64,000 bases of DNA from Bradyrhizobium glycinis (GCF_016031655.1 NZ_JACCHQ010000029.1:28927-92926); one strand, 5' to 3'; positions 43,762 through 52,874 are shown, counted from the first letter of the stretch. Notes: generated from the letters alone by a model not told the origin. Numbers and translations are program-made.

Positions 43762-44601
43762 ATGACCGCGCCCAAGCCCCCTGCAGCCTGTCTGATCGGA
43801 TGGCCGGCCGCGCATTCGCGCTCGCCGCTGATCCACCATCACTGGCTGCGCACGCTCGGCATTGAGGGTGGCTATGTCATCGAGGCGGTACCGCCCGAGG
43901 ATTTGCGCGATTTCGTGCTGCGGCTGTCGCTGCGCGGCTTCGTCGGTGCCAACGTCACCATCCCGCACAAGGAATCCGTGCTGGTGCTGTCGACGCCCGA
44001 CGCGCGCGCCAGGGCCGTCGGTGCTGCGAACACGCTGTGGTTTGCCGAGGGCGAGCTGCGCTGCACCAACACCGATGTCGAAGGCTTCATCAACAATCTC
44101 GACGCCAGCGCGCCGGGCTGGGACATGGCCGAGGCGGCGCTGGTGCTGGGCGCCGGCGGCTCCTCCCGCGCGGTCGTGTTCGGCCTGCTGGAACGCGGCG
44201 TCAAACGCGTGCATATCGCCAATCGCACCATTGCGCGAGCCGAGACGCTGGCAGAGCAGTTCGGGCCGAACGTGCACCCGCTGTCGTGGGACGCGATCGG
44301 CGACGTGCTGCCGCGTGCAAAGCTTCTCGTGAATACGACCTCGCTCGGCATGCATGGCCAGCCTTCACTCGATGTCGACGTCGCGCGCCTGCCGCAAGAT
44401 GCCGTCGTCGCCGACCTCGTCTACGTTCCCCTGGTGACGCCGCTGCTCGCCGCGGCGAAGGCGCGCGGCCTGAAGACCGCCGACGGACTCGGCATGCTGC
44501 TGCATCAGGCGGTGCGCGGTTTCGAGCTGTGGTTCGGGCGGCGGCCCGAGGTCACCGCCGAGCTGCGTGCATTGGTCGAGGCCGATCTCACGAAGTCTTG
44601 A
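43762..44601 (+). CDS. aroE: Shikimate dehydrogenase (NADP+)
   Basis: 279 residues; reduces 3-dehydroshikimate to shikimate in the aromatic amino-acid pathway. SHSRSPLIHHHWL-like AHSRSPLIHHHW binds the substrate carboxylate, NVTIPHKE holds the catalytic Lys, NTDVEGF and the Asp that follows are conserved, and VLGAGGSSRAVVFGL is the nucleotide-binding Gly-rich loop, with ANRTIARAE giving the NADP-specific Asn-Arg-Thr. NTTSLGM and DGLGMLLHQAVRGFELW complete the family pattern. GAGGGAAAG lies just ahead of the ATG. Confidence 0.96.
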   Translation: MTAPKPPAACLIGWPAAHSRSPLIHHHWLRTLGIEGGYVIEAVPPEDLRDFVLRLSLRGFVGANVTIPHKESVLVLSTPDARARAVGAANTLWFAEGELRCTNTDVEGFINNLDASAPGWDMAEAALVLGAGGSSRAVVFGLLERGVKRVHIANRTIARAETLAEQFGPNVHPLSWDAIGDVLPRAKLLVNTTSLGMHGQPSLDVDVARLPQDAVVADLVYVPLVTPLLAAAKARGLKTADGLGMLLHQAVRGFELWFGRRPEVTAELRALVEADLTKS

Positions 44602-44657
44602 GAGAATAGCGCAGGGTCTTTCGGAGTTCTCTATTCCGGGGGCAATCGGAGACCGTC

Positions 44658-45284
44658 ATGACTGTTCAACGTGCAACCTTCACACGTCCACTGATCGCCG
44701 TCGCGATGGTGGTCGTCTCGACCTACTGCGCCTTCGCCCAGAGAGCGCCGGTGCCGACGCGCGTGCGCGGCACCATCGAAAGCGTCATTGGCGACACCAT
44801 GCAGGTCAAGTCGCGCAGCGGTGAAGAGCTCAAGCTTCGCCTCGCCTCCGACGTGAACGTGTCGGGCGTTACCAAGATCTCACTCGCCGACATCAAGCCC
44901 GGCTCGTTCATCGGCGCGACCACCGTGCCGGGACCGGACGGCAGCCAGAACGCCGTCGAGGTGCACGTGTTTCCGGAAAGCATGCGCGGCACCGGCGAAG
45001 GCTCGCGGCCCTGGGACCTCAAGCCCAACTCCAGCATGACCAATGCGACCGTGGCCGAGAGCGTCGTCGGCAACGACGGTCACACGCTGCTGGTCAAGTA
45101 CAAGGACGGCGAGAAGAAGGTGTTCGTCGCCGACGACACGCCGGTCGTGACCTTCGTGCCCGGCGACAAATCCGAGCTGAAGCCCGGCGCCAAGGTCATC
45201 GCCTTCATGAAGCAATTGCCGGACGGCTCGTTCGAGACCAGCCGCGTCAGCGTCGGCCGCGACGGCCTGACGCCGCCGATGTGA
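44658..45284 (+). CDS. Exported protein of unknown function (DUF5666-like beta domains)
   Basis: 208 residues. N-terminal signal peptide (RPLIAVAMVVVSTYCAFAQ). The rest is made of two repeating beta modules: VRGTIESVIGDTMQVKSRSGEELKLRLASDVNVSGVTKISLADIKPGSFIGATT (residues about 35-90) and TVAESVVGNDGHTLLVKYKDGEKKVFVADDTPVVTFVPGDKSELKPGAKVIAFM (about 130-190). Each has the form of a small OB/DUF5666-like barrel with a hydrophobic core. A role in binding ligands at the envelope is only a guess. It is the last gene of a plus-strand run after aroE and 56 bases from it. Confidence 0.78.
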   Translation: MTVQRATFTRPLIAVAMVVVSTYCAFAQRAPVPTRVRGTIESVIGDTMQVKSRSGEELKLRLASDVNVSGVTKISLADIKPGSFIGATTVPGPDGSQNAVEVHVFPESMRGTGEGSRPWDLKPNSSMTNATVAESVVGNDGHTLLVKYKDGEKKVFVADDTPVVTFVPGDKSELKPGAKVIAFMKQLPDGSFETSRVSVGRDGLTPPM

Positions 45285-45312
45285 GGATCGACGTTATCCA
45301 GACGAGGTGAGG

Positions 45313-45529
45313 GACGCATCGCTCTCTCACTCCCTCGCCCCGTTCCTACGGGGAGAGGGTGGGGTGAGGGGCTGTCTCCGCAAATTCGGCTTGGATTGTG
45401 GAGCGCTGCAGAGTCGGATGGACTTCGATCTTGGCGACAGCGTGCCTTGCCCCTCACCCGGATTGCTCAGGCGCGCAATCGCGCGCCAAAGCAATCCGAC
45501 CTCTCCCCGCAGAAGGGCGGGGAGAGGTT
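45313..45529. repeat. Interspersed repeat, family E, inverted orientation
   Basis: CCCTCGCCCCGTTCCTACGGGGAGAGGG, GGGTGAGGGGCTGTCTCCGC, then GCCCCTCACCCGGATTGC, CAATCCGACCTCTCCCCGC and GCGGGGAGAGG. It has the complete order of 32341-32570 in reverse. Confidence 0.84.
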
Positions 45530-45536
45530 AGGGCGC

Positions 45537-46673
45537 TCACACCGCGATCACGTGATCGTCGATCTCCTCGACCCGGTTGACGCCGCACAGGCCCATCGTG
45601 GTGAGCAGCTCCTTCTGGATGATGTCGATCGCCTTGGCGACGCCGGCCTGGCCGCCGGCGCCGAGGCCGTAGGCATAGGCGCGGCCGATCATGCAGGACT
45701 TCGCGCCGAGCGCCAGCGCGCGCATCACGTCCTGGCCGGAGCGGATGCCGCCGTCGAACATGATCTCCATCTTGTCACCGACCGCGTCCACGATCTCCGG
45801 CAGCACCTCGATCGATGACGGCGCGCCGTCGAGCTGGCGGCCGCCATGGTTGGAGACCACGATCGCCTGCGCACCGGTTTTCGCGGCGAGCTCGGCGTCC
45901 TCGACGTCGAGAATGCCCTTCAGGATCAGCTTGCCCGGCCAGATGCTGCGGACCCACTCGACGTCCTTCCAGTTCAAGGAGGTGTCGAACTGCGAGGCGG
46001 TCCATTCGGCGAGGCGGTTGAGATCCTCGGTGTTCTTCACGTGGCCAGCGATGTTGCCGAAGGTGCGGCGCTTGCCCTGCAGCACGCCGGAGACCCAGGC
46101 CGGCTTGCTGGCAAAGTCGAGCAGCTTCGACAACGACCATTCGGGCGGCACCGTCATGCCATTCTTGATGTCGGCGTGGCGCTGGCCGATCACCTGCAGG
46201 TCGACCGTCAGCACCAGCGCGCTGCACTTGGCGGCGATGGCGCGCTGGATCAATTCCTTGATGAAGCCGCGGTCCTTCATGACGTAGAGCTGGAACCAGA
46301 ACGGCTTCTCGACGCTGGCGGCGATGTCCTCGATCGAGCAGATCGACATCGTCGATTGCGTGAACGGGATGCCGGCAGCCTGCGCGGCGCGGCAGGCGTG
46401 GATCTCGCCGTCTCCGTGCTGCATGCCGAGCAGGCCGACCGGCGCGAGGATCAGCGGCATCGTCGACGGCTCGCCGAGGATCGTGGTCGAGGTGTCGCGC
46501 TTGGAGACGTCGACCAGGATGCGCTGGCGGAACTTGATCGCCTGCATGTCCTCGCGGTTGGCGCGCAGCGTCTCCTCGGCGTAGGAGCCGCGGTCGCAAT
46601 AGTCGAAGAACGCCTTCGGCACGCGGCGCCGATGCAGCGTGCGGAGATCGTCGATACAGGTAATATGCTTCAT
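45537..46673 (-). CDS. lldD: FMN-dependent alpha-hydroxy-acid dehydrogenase (L-lactate dehydrogenase type)
   Basis: 378 residues, a TIM-barrel flavoprotein at the inner face of the membrane. KHITCIDDLRTLHRRRVPKAFFDYCDRGSYAEETLRAN starts the family, PLILAPVGLLGMQHGDGE and LTVDLQVIGQRHAD bind FMN, IVVSNHGGRQLDGAPSSIEVLPEI holds the active-site His and substrate Arg, and MFDGGIRSGQDVMRALALGA binds FMN phosphate. Oxidises L-lactate or a similar 2-hydroxy acid and passes electrons to quinone or cytochrome. The start at 46673 has GGGGAAACGAC ahead. Upstream is a 13-base triple repeat at 46700-46738 that may be a regulator site. Substrate is not certain. Confidence 0.9.
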   Translation of the reverse strand: MKHITCIDDLRTLHRRRVPKAFFDYCDRGSYAEETLRANREDMQAIKFRQRILVDVSKRDTSTTILGEPSTMPLILAPVGLLGMQHGDGEIHACRAAQAAGIPFTQSTMSICSIEDIAASVEKPFWFQLYVMKDRGFIKELIQRAIAAKCSALVLTVDLQVIGQRHADIKNGMTVPPEWSLSKLLDFASKPAWVSGVLQGKRRTFGNIAGHVKNTEDLNRLAEWTASQFDTSLNWKDVEWVRSIWPGKLILKGILDVEDAELAAKTGAQAIVVSNHGGRQLDGAPSSIEVLPEIVDAVGDKMEIMFDGGIRSGQDVMRALALGAKSCMIGRAYAYGLGAGGQAGVAKAIDIIQKELLTTMGLCGVNRVEEIDDHVIAV

Positions 46674-46699
46674 GTCGTTTCCCCGGCCCGTCATGTACC

Positions 46700-46738
46700 A
46701 AACAGTCTTGCCAAGCAGTCTTGCCAAACAGTCTTGCA
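46700..46738. repeat. Three tandem 13-base repeats upstream of lldD
   Basis: AAACAGTCTTGCC, AAGCAGTCTTGCC and AAACAGTCTTGCA occur directly one after another. The 13-base spacing differs from a DNA helical turn. They lie 27 to 65 bases upstream of the lldD start codon and in the region between lldD and the divergent 55-residue gene, so they may be a regulator binding array, or a simple tandem duplication. Confidence 0.72.
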
Positions 46739-46828
46739 TCGGAAGATTTCGGGGTCATCTAGCATGGTTGGATGCACAGCCAAATCGTTTGCAGAACGTT
46801 TTGGAAGGAGAGCGCCAAGGAGAACACC

Positions 46829-46996
46829 ATGACGAAGCCGCATCCGGGACCTTCGCCGGAAGAGATCAAGGAGAAGCATGATCTCGAGGAAGCGCTGGAA
46901 GAGGGACTGGAGGAGACCTTCCCCGGCTCGGATCCAGTCAATGTCACCCAGCCTGCGCCGAGCCGCCAGGACGGCCATGTGAAGCGCTCGGATTAG
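46829..46996 (+). CDS. Small acidic protein of unknown function
   Basis: 55 residues. The middle is acidic and helical (EEIKEKHDLEEALEEGLEETFPGSDPVN), with the pattern EEALEEGLEETFPGSDPVNVTQP that I have seen as a conserved short protein in rhizobia. The start at 46829 follows CAAGGAGA. No membrane segment, no Cys. It may be a small stress or regulatory protein; unknown. Confidence 0.72.
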   Translation: MTKPHPGPSPEEIKEKHDLEEALEEGLEETFPGSDPVNVTQPAPSRQDGHVKRSD

Positions 46997-47216
46997 GGCG
47001 AGTTCCGCTTCTTTTCGCTGGTCTCGCCGGAACCACAATGTTAACAACGTGTTATCAGAGCGGTCGCGGCGCCGGTTCCGTAATGATTGATCATATTTTT
47101 TGAAGCCAAGTTAGCCGCGATAGCTTTATAAGACCTCGGCAAATCAGGGATGCGGGGCCCGTTGGGGCAGCCCGTGGTTGTAGAGGGGAGTCCCTGGTTG
47201 TTGCTTGGGGGACGAT

Positions 47217-48560
47217 ATGAGCCGCAAATATTTCGGGACGGACGGGATTAGGGGCCGCGCCAACGGACTGATCACGCCGGAGCTCGCGCTCAAGGTCGGC
47301 CAGGCCGCGGGCCTTGCATTTCAACGCGGCGACCACCGCCACCGGGTCGTGATCGGCAAGGACACCCGCCTGTCCGGCTACATGATAGAATACGCCATGG
47401 TCGCAGGCTTCACCTCGGTCGGCATGGACGTGCTGCTGGTCGGCCCGATGCCGACGCCGGCGGTCGCGATGCTGACCAAGTCGATGCGCGCCGATCTCGG
47501 CGTGATGATCTCCGCCTCGCACAATCTGTTCGAGGACAATGGCATCAAGCTGTTCGGCCCGCAGGGCTTCAAGCTCTCCGACGATGTCGAGCGGCAGATC
47601 GAGCAGCTGCTCGACGAATCCCTCGACAAGCGGCTCGCGCAGAGCGCGAGCTTGGGCCGCGCCCGCCGCATCGACGGCGTGCACGACCGCTACATCGAAT
47701 TCGCCAAGCGTACGCTGCCGCGCGATCTTTCGCTCGAGGGCCTGCGCGTCGTGATCGATTGCGCCAACGGCGCCGCCTACAAGGTGGTGCCCGAGGCGCT
47801 GTGGGAATTGGGCGCTGACGTGGTGCCGATCGGCGTCGAGCCCGACGGTTTCAACATCAACAAGGATTGCGGCTCGACCTCGCCGGAGGCGCTGTCGAAG
47901 AAGGTGCGCGAGATGCGCGCCGATATCGGCATTGCGCTGGACGGCGACGCCGATCGCGTCATCCTGGTCGACGAGCGCGGCCATGTCGTCGACGGCGACC
48001 AGCTGCTCGCGGTGATCGCGCAGAGCTGGAAGGAGGATGGACGCCTCTCGCGTCCCGGCATCGTCGCCACGGTGATGTCCAATCTCGGGCTGGAGCGCTT
48101 CCTGCAAGGGCAGGGGCTCGAGCTGGTGCGCACGCCGGTCGGCGACCGCTACGTGCTCGAGCAGATGCTGAACGGCGGCTACAATCTCGGCGGCGAGCAG
48201 TCCGGCCACATCATCCTGTCCGACTACGCCACCACCGGCGACGGTTTCGTCGCCGCATTGCAGGTGCTCGCCGTGGTGCAGAAGCTGCGCCGCCCCGTGT
48301 CCGAGGTCTGCCACCGTTTCGATCCGCTGCCGCAGATCCTCAAAAACGTCCGCCACAAGGGCGGCAGGCCGCTCGACGATTCCGACGTCAAGTCGGCGAT
48401 CTCCGACGGCGAAAAGCGCCTCAACGGCCACGGCCGCCTCTTGATCCGCTCCTCCGGCACCGAACCCGTGATCCGCGTCATGGGCGAAGGCGAGGACCGT
48501 CACCTCGTCGAGGACGTCGTCGACACCATTGTTTTCGCATTGGGGCAGGCTGCGGCGTAA
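47217..48560 (+). CDS. glmM: Phosphoglucosamine mutase
   Basis: 447 residues; converts glucosamine 6-phosphate to glucosamine 1-phosphate for UDP-GlcNAc, which feeds peptidoglycan and lipopolysaccharide. YFGTDGIRGRAN starts the family, MISASHNLFEDNGIKLFGP carries the phospho-Ser, and ALDGDADRVILVDE is the metal-binding loop with three Asp; GGEQSGHIIL and RSSGTEPVIRVMGEG are the sugar and phosphate loops. GGGGGACGAT lies directly ahead of the start at 47217. A long leader from about 47042 has AT-rich parts that may be a promoter. Confidence 0.96.
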   Translation: MSRKYFGTDGIRGRANGLITPELALKVGQAAGLAFQRGDHRHRVVIGKDTRLSGYMIEYAMVAGFTSVGMDVLLVGPMPTPAVAMLTKSMRADLGVMISASHNLFEDNGIKLFGPQGFKLSDDVERQIEQLLDESLDKRLAQSASLGRARRIDGVHDRYIEFAKRTLPRDLSLEGLRVVIDCANGAAYKVVPEALWELGADVVPIGVEPDGFNINKDCGSTSPEALSKKVREMRADIGIALDGDADRVILVDERGHVVDGDQLLAVIAQSWKEDGRLSRPGIVATVMSNLGLERFLQGQGLELVRTPVGDRYVLEQMLNGGYNLGGEQSGHIILSDYATTGDGFVAALQVLAVVQKLRRPVSEVCHRFDPLPQILKNVRHKGGRPLDDSDVKSAISDGEKRLNGHGRLLIRSSGTEPVIRVMGEGEDRHLVEDVVDTIVFALGQAAA

Positions 48561-48570
48561 GTACTTTCTT

Positions 48571-48728
48571 ACCCTCTCTTGGAGGGGGAGGGTCGATCAC
48601 GCGCAGCGCGAGCGGGGTGGGGTGATCCCTCCACACGAACAGTGCCCGTGAGGAGAGATCACCCCACCCCGTCACGTAATCTCGCTTTGCTCGATCGCGA
48701 GCCGACCCTCGCCCTCCAGGGGAGGGTA
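48571..48728. repeat. Interspersed repeat, family F (long)
   Basis: ACCCTCTCTTGGAGGGGGAGGGT starts and CCCTCCAGGGGAGGGTA ends it; GGGGTGGGGTGATC and GATCACCCCACCCCG form an inner inverted pair. A similar copy starts at 63896. Confidence 0.8.
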
Positions 48729-48836
48729 AGTGAACGGGCCGCGCGCATCCCAGCCATTTGCGATTGACGATGGTCCCGCCGCCGCCTGCGTCGTAATCAG
48801 CACTTCGCGGCAATCTGCCGCGCCGGAATCGCCGCC

Positions 48837-50087
48837 TTGAACAAGCCTGTCGTCGTCTCAGAGGAAACGCTGACCGAGCCCGTCGTCGTTGCCGACGTGG
48901 CGCCGACCGCCGCCAAAGCGGCAGGGCCGGCCTACGTCGTGCTCGCCGGCATCAGCGTCTCGCACTTCCTCAACGACACCATGCAGTCGCTGATCGCCTC
49001 GGTGTACCCGATCCTGAAGGACGCCTACGCGCTCGACTTCGCGCAGATCGGCATGATCACGCTGGCGTTCCAGTTCACGGCCTCGCTGCTGCAGCCGGTG
49101 GTCGGGCACTACACCGACAAGAAGGCGCAGCCCTATTCGCTCGCGGTCGGCATGGCCTCGACCTTCTTCGGCCTGTTGCTGCTCAGCGTCGCGCAGCAAT
49201 ATCTCGTCATCCTCGTCGCCGCCGCGCTGGTCGGCCTCGGCTCGGCGGTGTTTCACCCGGAATCGGCGCGCATCGCGCGGCTCGCCTCGGGCGGGCGCTA
49301 CGGCTTTGCGCAATCGGTGTTCCAGCTCGGCGGCAGTTTCGGCACCTCGATGGGGCCGGTGCTCGCCGCGTTGATCGTGGTGCCATTCGGCCAGGGCAGC
49401 ATCGCCTGGTTCTCCTCAATCGCGTTTCTCGCCATCCTGATTCTCTGGCGCATCGGGCGCTGGTACGCGCCGCAGATCACGGCGAAGAAAGCGGCGCCCG
49501 TCCACACCCAGCCCGGTGCGCCGAGCTCGCGCCGCGTCGCGGTCGCGCTTGTTGTGCTCGTCGCGCTGTTGTTCTCCAAGCAGCTCTACGTCTCGAGCCT
49601 GTCGAGCTATTACATCTTCTACCTGATCGATCGCTTCGGCGTGTCGACGCAGGCAGCCCAGATCTATCTCTTCGTCTTTCTCGCGGCGAACGCCGTGGGT
49701 GCGTTTCTCGGCGGTCCCCTGGGGGACCGCTTCGGCCGCAAGATCGTGATCTGGATTTCGATCCTCGGCGCGCTGCCGTTCACGCTGGCGCTGCCCTATG
49801 CCGGCCTCGTTGCCAGCTCGGTGCTCAGCGTCGCCATCGGCCTGATCATCTCCTCGACGACATCGTCGATCATCGTGTTCGCGCAGGAGCTGGTGCCGCA
49901 CCGCTTCGGCATGATCTCCGGCGTGTTCTTCGGCGTCGCCTTCGGCATCGGGGGCCTGGGCGCGGCCGTGCTCGGCAAGCTCGCCGACCACACCTCGATC
50001 GAGTTCGTCTACCAGGTCTGCGCCTATCTGCCGGCGATCGGGCTGCTGGCGGTGTTCCTGCCCAAGCTGCCGCGACACGTGCGTTAA
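48837..50087 (+). CDS. MFS transporter, Fsr-like (fosmidomycin resistance family)
   Basis: 416 residues, twelve membrane segments. After a polar N-terminus of about 33 residues it reads VVLAGISVSHFLNDTMQSLIASVYPILKDAYALDFAQIGMITLAFQFTASLLQPVVGHYTDKKAQPY, the usual opening of the Fsr subfamily, with FHPESARIARLASGGRYGFAQSVFQLGGSFGTSMGP in the middle and GDRFGRK in the second half. Exports fosmidomycin and similar drugs in E. coli; the true substrate here is unknown. The start is a TTG at 48837 with only a weak GGAA ahead. Confidence 0.88.
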   Translation: MNKPVVVSEETLTEPVVVADVAPTAAKAAGPAYVVLAGISVSHFLNDTMQSLIASVYPILKDAYALDFAQIGMITLAFQFTASLLQPVVGHYTDKKAQPYSLAVGMASTFFGLLLLSVAQQYLVILVAAALVGLGSAVFHPESARIARLASGGRYGFAQSVFQLGGSFGTSMGPVLAALIVVPFGQGSIAWFSSIAFLAILILWRIGRWYAPQITAKKAAPVHTQPGAPSSRRVAVALVVLVALLFSKQLYVSSLSSYYIFYLIDRFGVSTQAAQIYLFVFLAANAVGAFLGGPLGDRFGRKIVIWISILGALPFTLALPYAGLVASSVLSVAIGLIISSTTSSIIVFAQELVPHRFGMISGVFFGVAFGIGGLGAAVLGKLADHTSIEFVYQVCAYLPAIGLLAVFLPKLPRHVR

Positions 50088-50325
50088 CGCATCCTCTCTT
50101 GCCGCGTTGCGGCTTCACACATCGTTAGGGAATGCGGCGGGGATGTCGCATTTTGGGCGGCATTCTTGCAACGCCCGCACGGCAAGCGCGTGTGGGGTGA
50201 GAAAAAATCAACCTTAAAAATTAGGGTTAAGTGGCGCTTAAACATTTGCTGGCATCGTCCGGCCCGTGAGTTTCCAGAACGTGAGGCGCTCGTATTCAGC
50301 CTCACCGGCCATAAGGACGAAGCCA

Positions 50326-51159
50326 ATGCGTAGCGTTAAGTCTCTCCTTGCCGCGGGTGCGGCAACCCTGATCTCGTCGATGGCGTTCGCCGCCGATATG
50401 CCGATCGCCGCGCCCCCTCCGATGTACGCGCCGCCGGCTCCGCCCGCCGACTTCGGCGGCTGGTATCTGCGCGGCGACATCGGCATGACCAACCAAAGCG
50501 CGAAGCGGATCGAGAGCAGCCTGCCGGCAGGGTTCACCAAGACGACGGAAGGCCTCGGCTTCGACTCCTCGCCGCTGTTCGGTCTCGGCGTCGGCTATCG
50601 CTTCAACAACTGGTTCCGCGCCGACGTGATCGGCCAGTACCGGGGCAAGGCCAATCTGCACGGCAGCGACAACGTCGTCGGACCCGGCTTCGTCGGCGTC
50701 AACAACTACAGCGGCAGCAAGTCCGAGTGGGTCGTGATGGCCAACGCCTATGTCGACCTCGGCACCTGGTGGTGCGTCACGCCGTTCATCGGCGCGGGCG
50801 TCGGCGGCTCCTACAACAGGATCAGCAGCTTCCGCGACGACGGCGTGTCCTACAGCCCGCTGCTCAACAACAGCGTCGCCTACTTCGCCGACAACGGAAA
50901 GTGGAACTTCGCCTGGGCCGCTCACGCCGGTCTCGCCTACAAGGTCAATCCCGGTTTCACCGTCGAACTGGCCTACAGCTACATGAACCTCGGCGACGCG
51001 GCGCCAGGCAACTTCCGCTTGTTCGACAACAGCGCCTCGGGCGCGACCTCGATCAAGATCAAGGAGCTCACCTCGCACGACGTCAAGCTCGGCGTGCGCT
51101 GGGACCTCAACAGCCCGCCGGCCTACATGCCGCCACCGCCGCTGGTCACGAAGGGCTGA
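50326..51159 (+). CDS. Outer-membrane beta-barrel protein
   Basis: 277 residues. The signal peptide MRSVKSLLAAGAATLISSMAFAA ends with AFA-A, followed by a Pro-rich linker (PIAAPPPMYAPPAPPADFGG) and a barrel of alternating strands starting GWYLRGDIGM and ending DVKLGVRWDL. The pattern fits the 8-stranded OmpA/Omp25-like proteins of rhizobia. AAGGA is ahead of the start. Followed by a terminator and a second such gene. Confidence 0.88.
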   Translation: MRSVKSLLAAGAATLISSMAFAADMPIAAPPPMYAPPAPPADFGGWYLRGDIGMTNQSAKRIESSLPAGFTKTTEGLGFDSSPLFGLGVGYRFNNWFRADVIGQYRGKANLHGSDNVVGPGFVGVNNYSGSKSEWVVMANAYVDLGTWWCVTPFIGAGVGGSYNRISSFRDDGVSYSPLLNNSVAYFADNGKWNFAWAAHAGLAYKVNPGFTVELAYSYMNLGDAAPGNFRLFDNSASGATSIKIKELTSHDVKLGVRWDLNSPPAYMPPPPLVTKG

Positions 51160-51188
51160 TCGGCAAGCGGATCGGTTAGGACTTCTTA

Positions 51189-51216
51189 ACGGCGCGGGAT
51201 CATCCCGCGCCGTTTT
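51189..51216 (+). terminator. Rho-independent terminator
   Basis: CGGCGCGGGA and TCCCGCGCCG form a ten-base-pair stem with the loop TCA, then TTTTGC, 30 bases after the stop of the first outer-membrane gene. Confidence 0.88.
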
Positions 51217-51326
51217 GCTTTGCGTATTTTTCATGGCGAGGTGCGCCGAAGCCGCCCGGCGCAACCATTGGTTAAGGTTAACAGGCGATGATCATCGCAA
51301 CAGTTCGAGTCCGATGGAGCGTGGTG

Positions 51327-52214
51327 ATGCGTAGGCTGGTGTTGGCAGCGGCGATGTTGGGGATGGTGTCTGCCGCGCAAGCGGCCGACATGCCGGACCT
51401 GCCCGTGCTGCGCGGCGGCTTCACAGACGGTCTGTCGAAGACCAGCCGCAACTGGGACGGCTATTACGCCGGCGGCCACTTCGGCTACACGACCGACTCA
51501 TCCGATTTCGGCCAGAGCGTGGTCGGCCTGACCAACTACATCTTTCGTGACAGCGTGCTCCAGCAGCCGACCTCGTCGTGGTCGCTCCTCAGCAAGAACA
51601 CGGCGCAGAGCACCAACTTCGGCGGATACGTTGGCCGCAACTGGCAGTGGTACGATGCGGTGCTCGGCCTCGAGGGTACTTACACCTACTTCAACAATCT
51701 CAAGACCGCGTCGACCGGCTCCAACTCTCTGGACATCATCAACCCCCCTGGCGACACGGTGCCGCCGGGGGCCTACAACCATTGGAACGTGACTCTGACC
51801 GGGGCCGCCGCGGCTCAGGTCAAGGACATGGTCACGTTGCGCGGGCGCATGGGCTGGGACGGCGGTGACGTCATGCCGTATGTCTTCGGCGGCGCTGCCA
51901 TAGGCCGCATGGATGTTTCCCGCACGGTGTCCAGCAACGTAACGCTGCGGACCGATACGACGACGACCGATATATTGGGCAACACCGTCATCGTGCCGGG
52001 AACGACGAATCCCGTTCCATCTCAGTCGCAAACGCAGGGCCAGCACAAGACCAACGCTTTCGTAGTCGGCTGGACCGCCGGCATCGGGCTCGAATACTGC
52101 CTGTGGGGCGGCTTGTTTGCGCGAATCGAATACGAATATGTGCAGTTCTCACCCGTCATGAACACGCAGGTGACGCTGAACAACGCGCATGTCGGACTCG
52201 GCTACAAGTTCTGA
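51327..52214 (+). CDS. Outer-membrane beta-barrel protein (second)
   Basis: 295 residues. Signal peptide MRRLVLAAAMLGMVSAAQAA with cleavage after AQA. The barrel starts at NWDGYYAGGHFGYTTDSSD and has YVGRNWQWYDAVLGLEGTYTYF, VTLRGRMGWDGGDVMPYVFGGAAIGRMDV and ends AHVGLGYKF, a final aromatic residue suited to BAM recognition. It resembles the porin-like Omp proteins of Bradyrhizobium (Omp25/RopB type), distinct from the neighbour in sequence. Its own promoter region follows the terminator at 51189. Confidence 0.88.
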   Translation: MRRLVLAAAMLGMVSAAQAADMPDLPVLRGGFTDGLSKTSRNWDGYYAGGHFGYTTDSSDFGQSVVGLTNYIFRDSVLQQPTSSWSLLSKNTAQSTNFGGYVGRNWQWYDAVLGLEGTYTYFNNLKTASTGSNSLDIINPPGDTVPPGAYNHWNVTLTGAAAAQVKDMVTLRGRMGWDGGDVMPYVFGGAAIGRMDVSRTVSSNVTLRTDTTTTDILGNTVIVPGTTNPVPSQSQTQGQHKTNAFVVGWTAGIGLEYCLWGGLFARIEYEYVQFSPVMNTQVTLNNAHVGLGYKF

Positions 52215-52283
52215 GCCTGTCCCCTCTGGTTGACAACATTCCCCGCGCCTGATGCTCTGTCGTCCGAAAGTGGGGCGGTAGCG

Positions 52284-52874
52284 ATGAAGATCTACGGCGA
52301 CAGCAATTCGGGCAATTGTCTCAAGGTGAAGTGGGTCTGCGACAAGCTCGCTTTGCCCTACGAGTGGATCGAAATCGACACCCGCAAGGGCGAGACGCGC
52401 ACGCCGCAATTCCTGAAGATGAACGGCGCCGGCCAGGTGCCCACAATCGCATTCGACGACGGCCGCACGCTGGCGCAGTCCAACGCCATCATCCGCTATC
52501 TCGCCCGCGACAGCGCGCTGGTTCCCCGCGACGCCTTCACGGCGGCCAAGATGGACGAATGGCTGTTCTGGGAGCAATACAGCCACGAGCCCTATATCGC
52601 CGTGTGCCGCTTCCTCATCGTCTATCTCGGCAAGGATGTGTCCGAGCTCGATCCCGAAAAGGTCAAGCGCGGCTATGCGGCGCTCGCCCGCATGGAGCAG
52701 CACCTCTCAGCCGGCCGCTTCTTCGCCGGCGATGAGGTGTCGCTCGCCGACGTGTCGCTGCTCGCCTATACGCGCCTCGCGCATGAAGGCGGCTTCGACC
52801 TTGGCCGCTATGCCTCCGTCCGCCGCTGGATCGGCGAAGTCGAAGCGTTTCTCGACCTTTCGCCGGCGCGCTGA
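52284..52874 (+). CDS. Glutathione S-transferase family protein
   Basis: 196 residues. N-terminal domain: MKIYGDSNSGNCLKVKWVCDKLALPYEWIEID, with a Ser in the activating position; FLKMNGAGQVPTIAFDDGRTLAQSNAIIRYLA, with cis-Pro and Gln-Ser. The helical domain includes FFAGDEVSLADVSLLAYTRLAHEGGFDL. It is a paralogue of the GST at 35766-36416 (the two share the NG-GQVP and LA(Q/E)SNAI patterns). The next gene, a GNAT, starts 17 bases after the stop and is probably in the same operon. Confidence 0.9.
   Translation: MKIYGDSNSGNCLKVKWVCDKLALPYEWIEIDTRKGETRTPQFLKMNGAGQVPTIAFDDGRTLAQSNAIIRYLARDSALVPRDAFTAAKMDEWLFWEQYSHEPYIAVCRFLIVYLGKDVSELDPEKVKRGYAALARMEQHLSAGRFFAGDEVSLADVSLLAYTRLAHEGGFDLGRYASVRRWIGEVEAFLDLSPAR

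Noticed and set aside
46700..46738. CRISPR array or plasmid-type iterons
   Set aside because: Units are 13 bases without spacers and only three copies; no cas or rep genes in the window.
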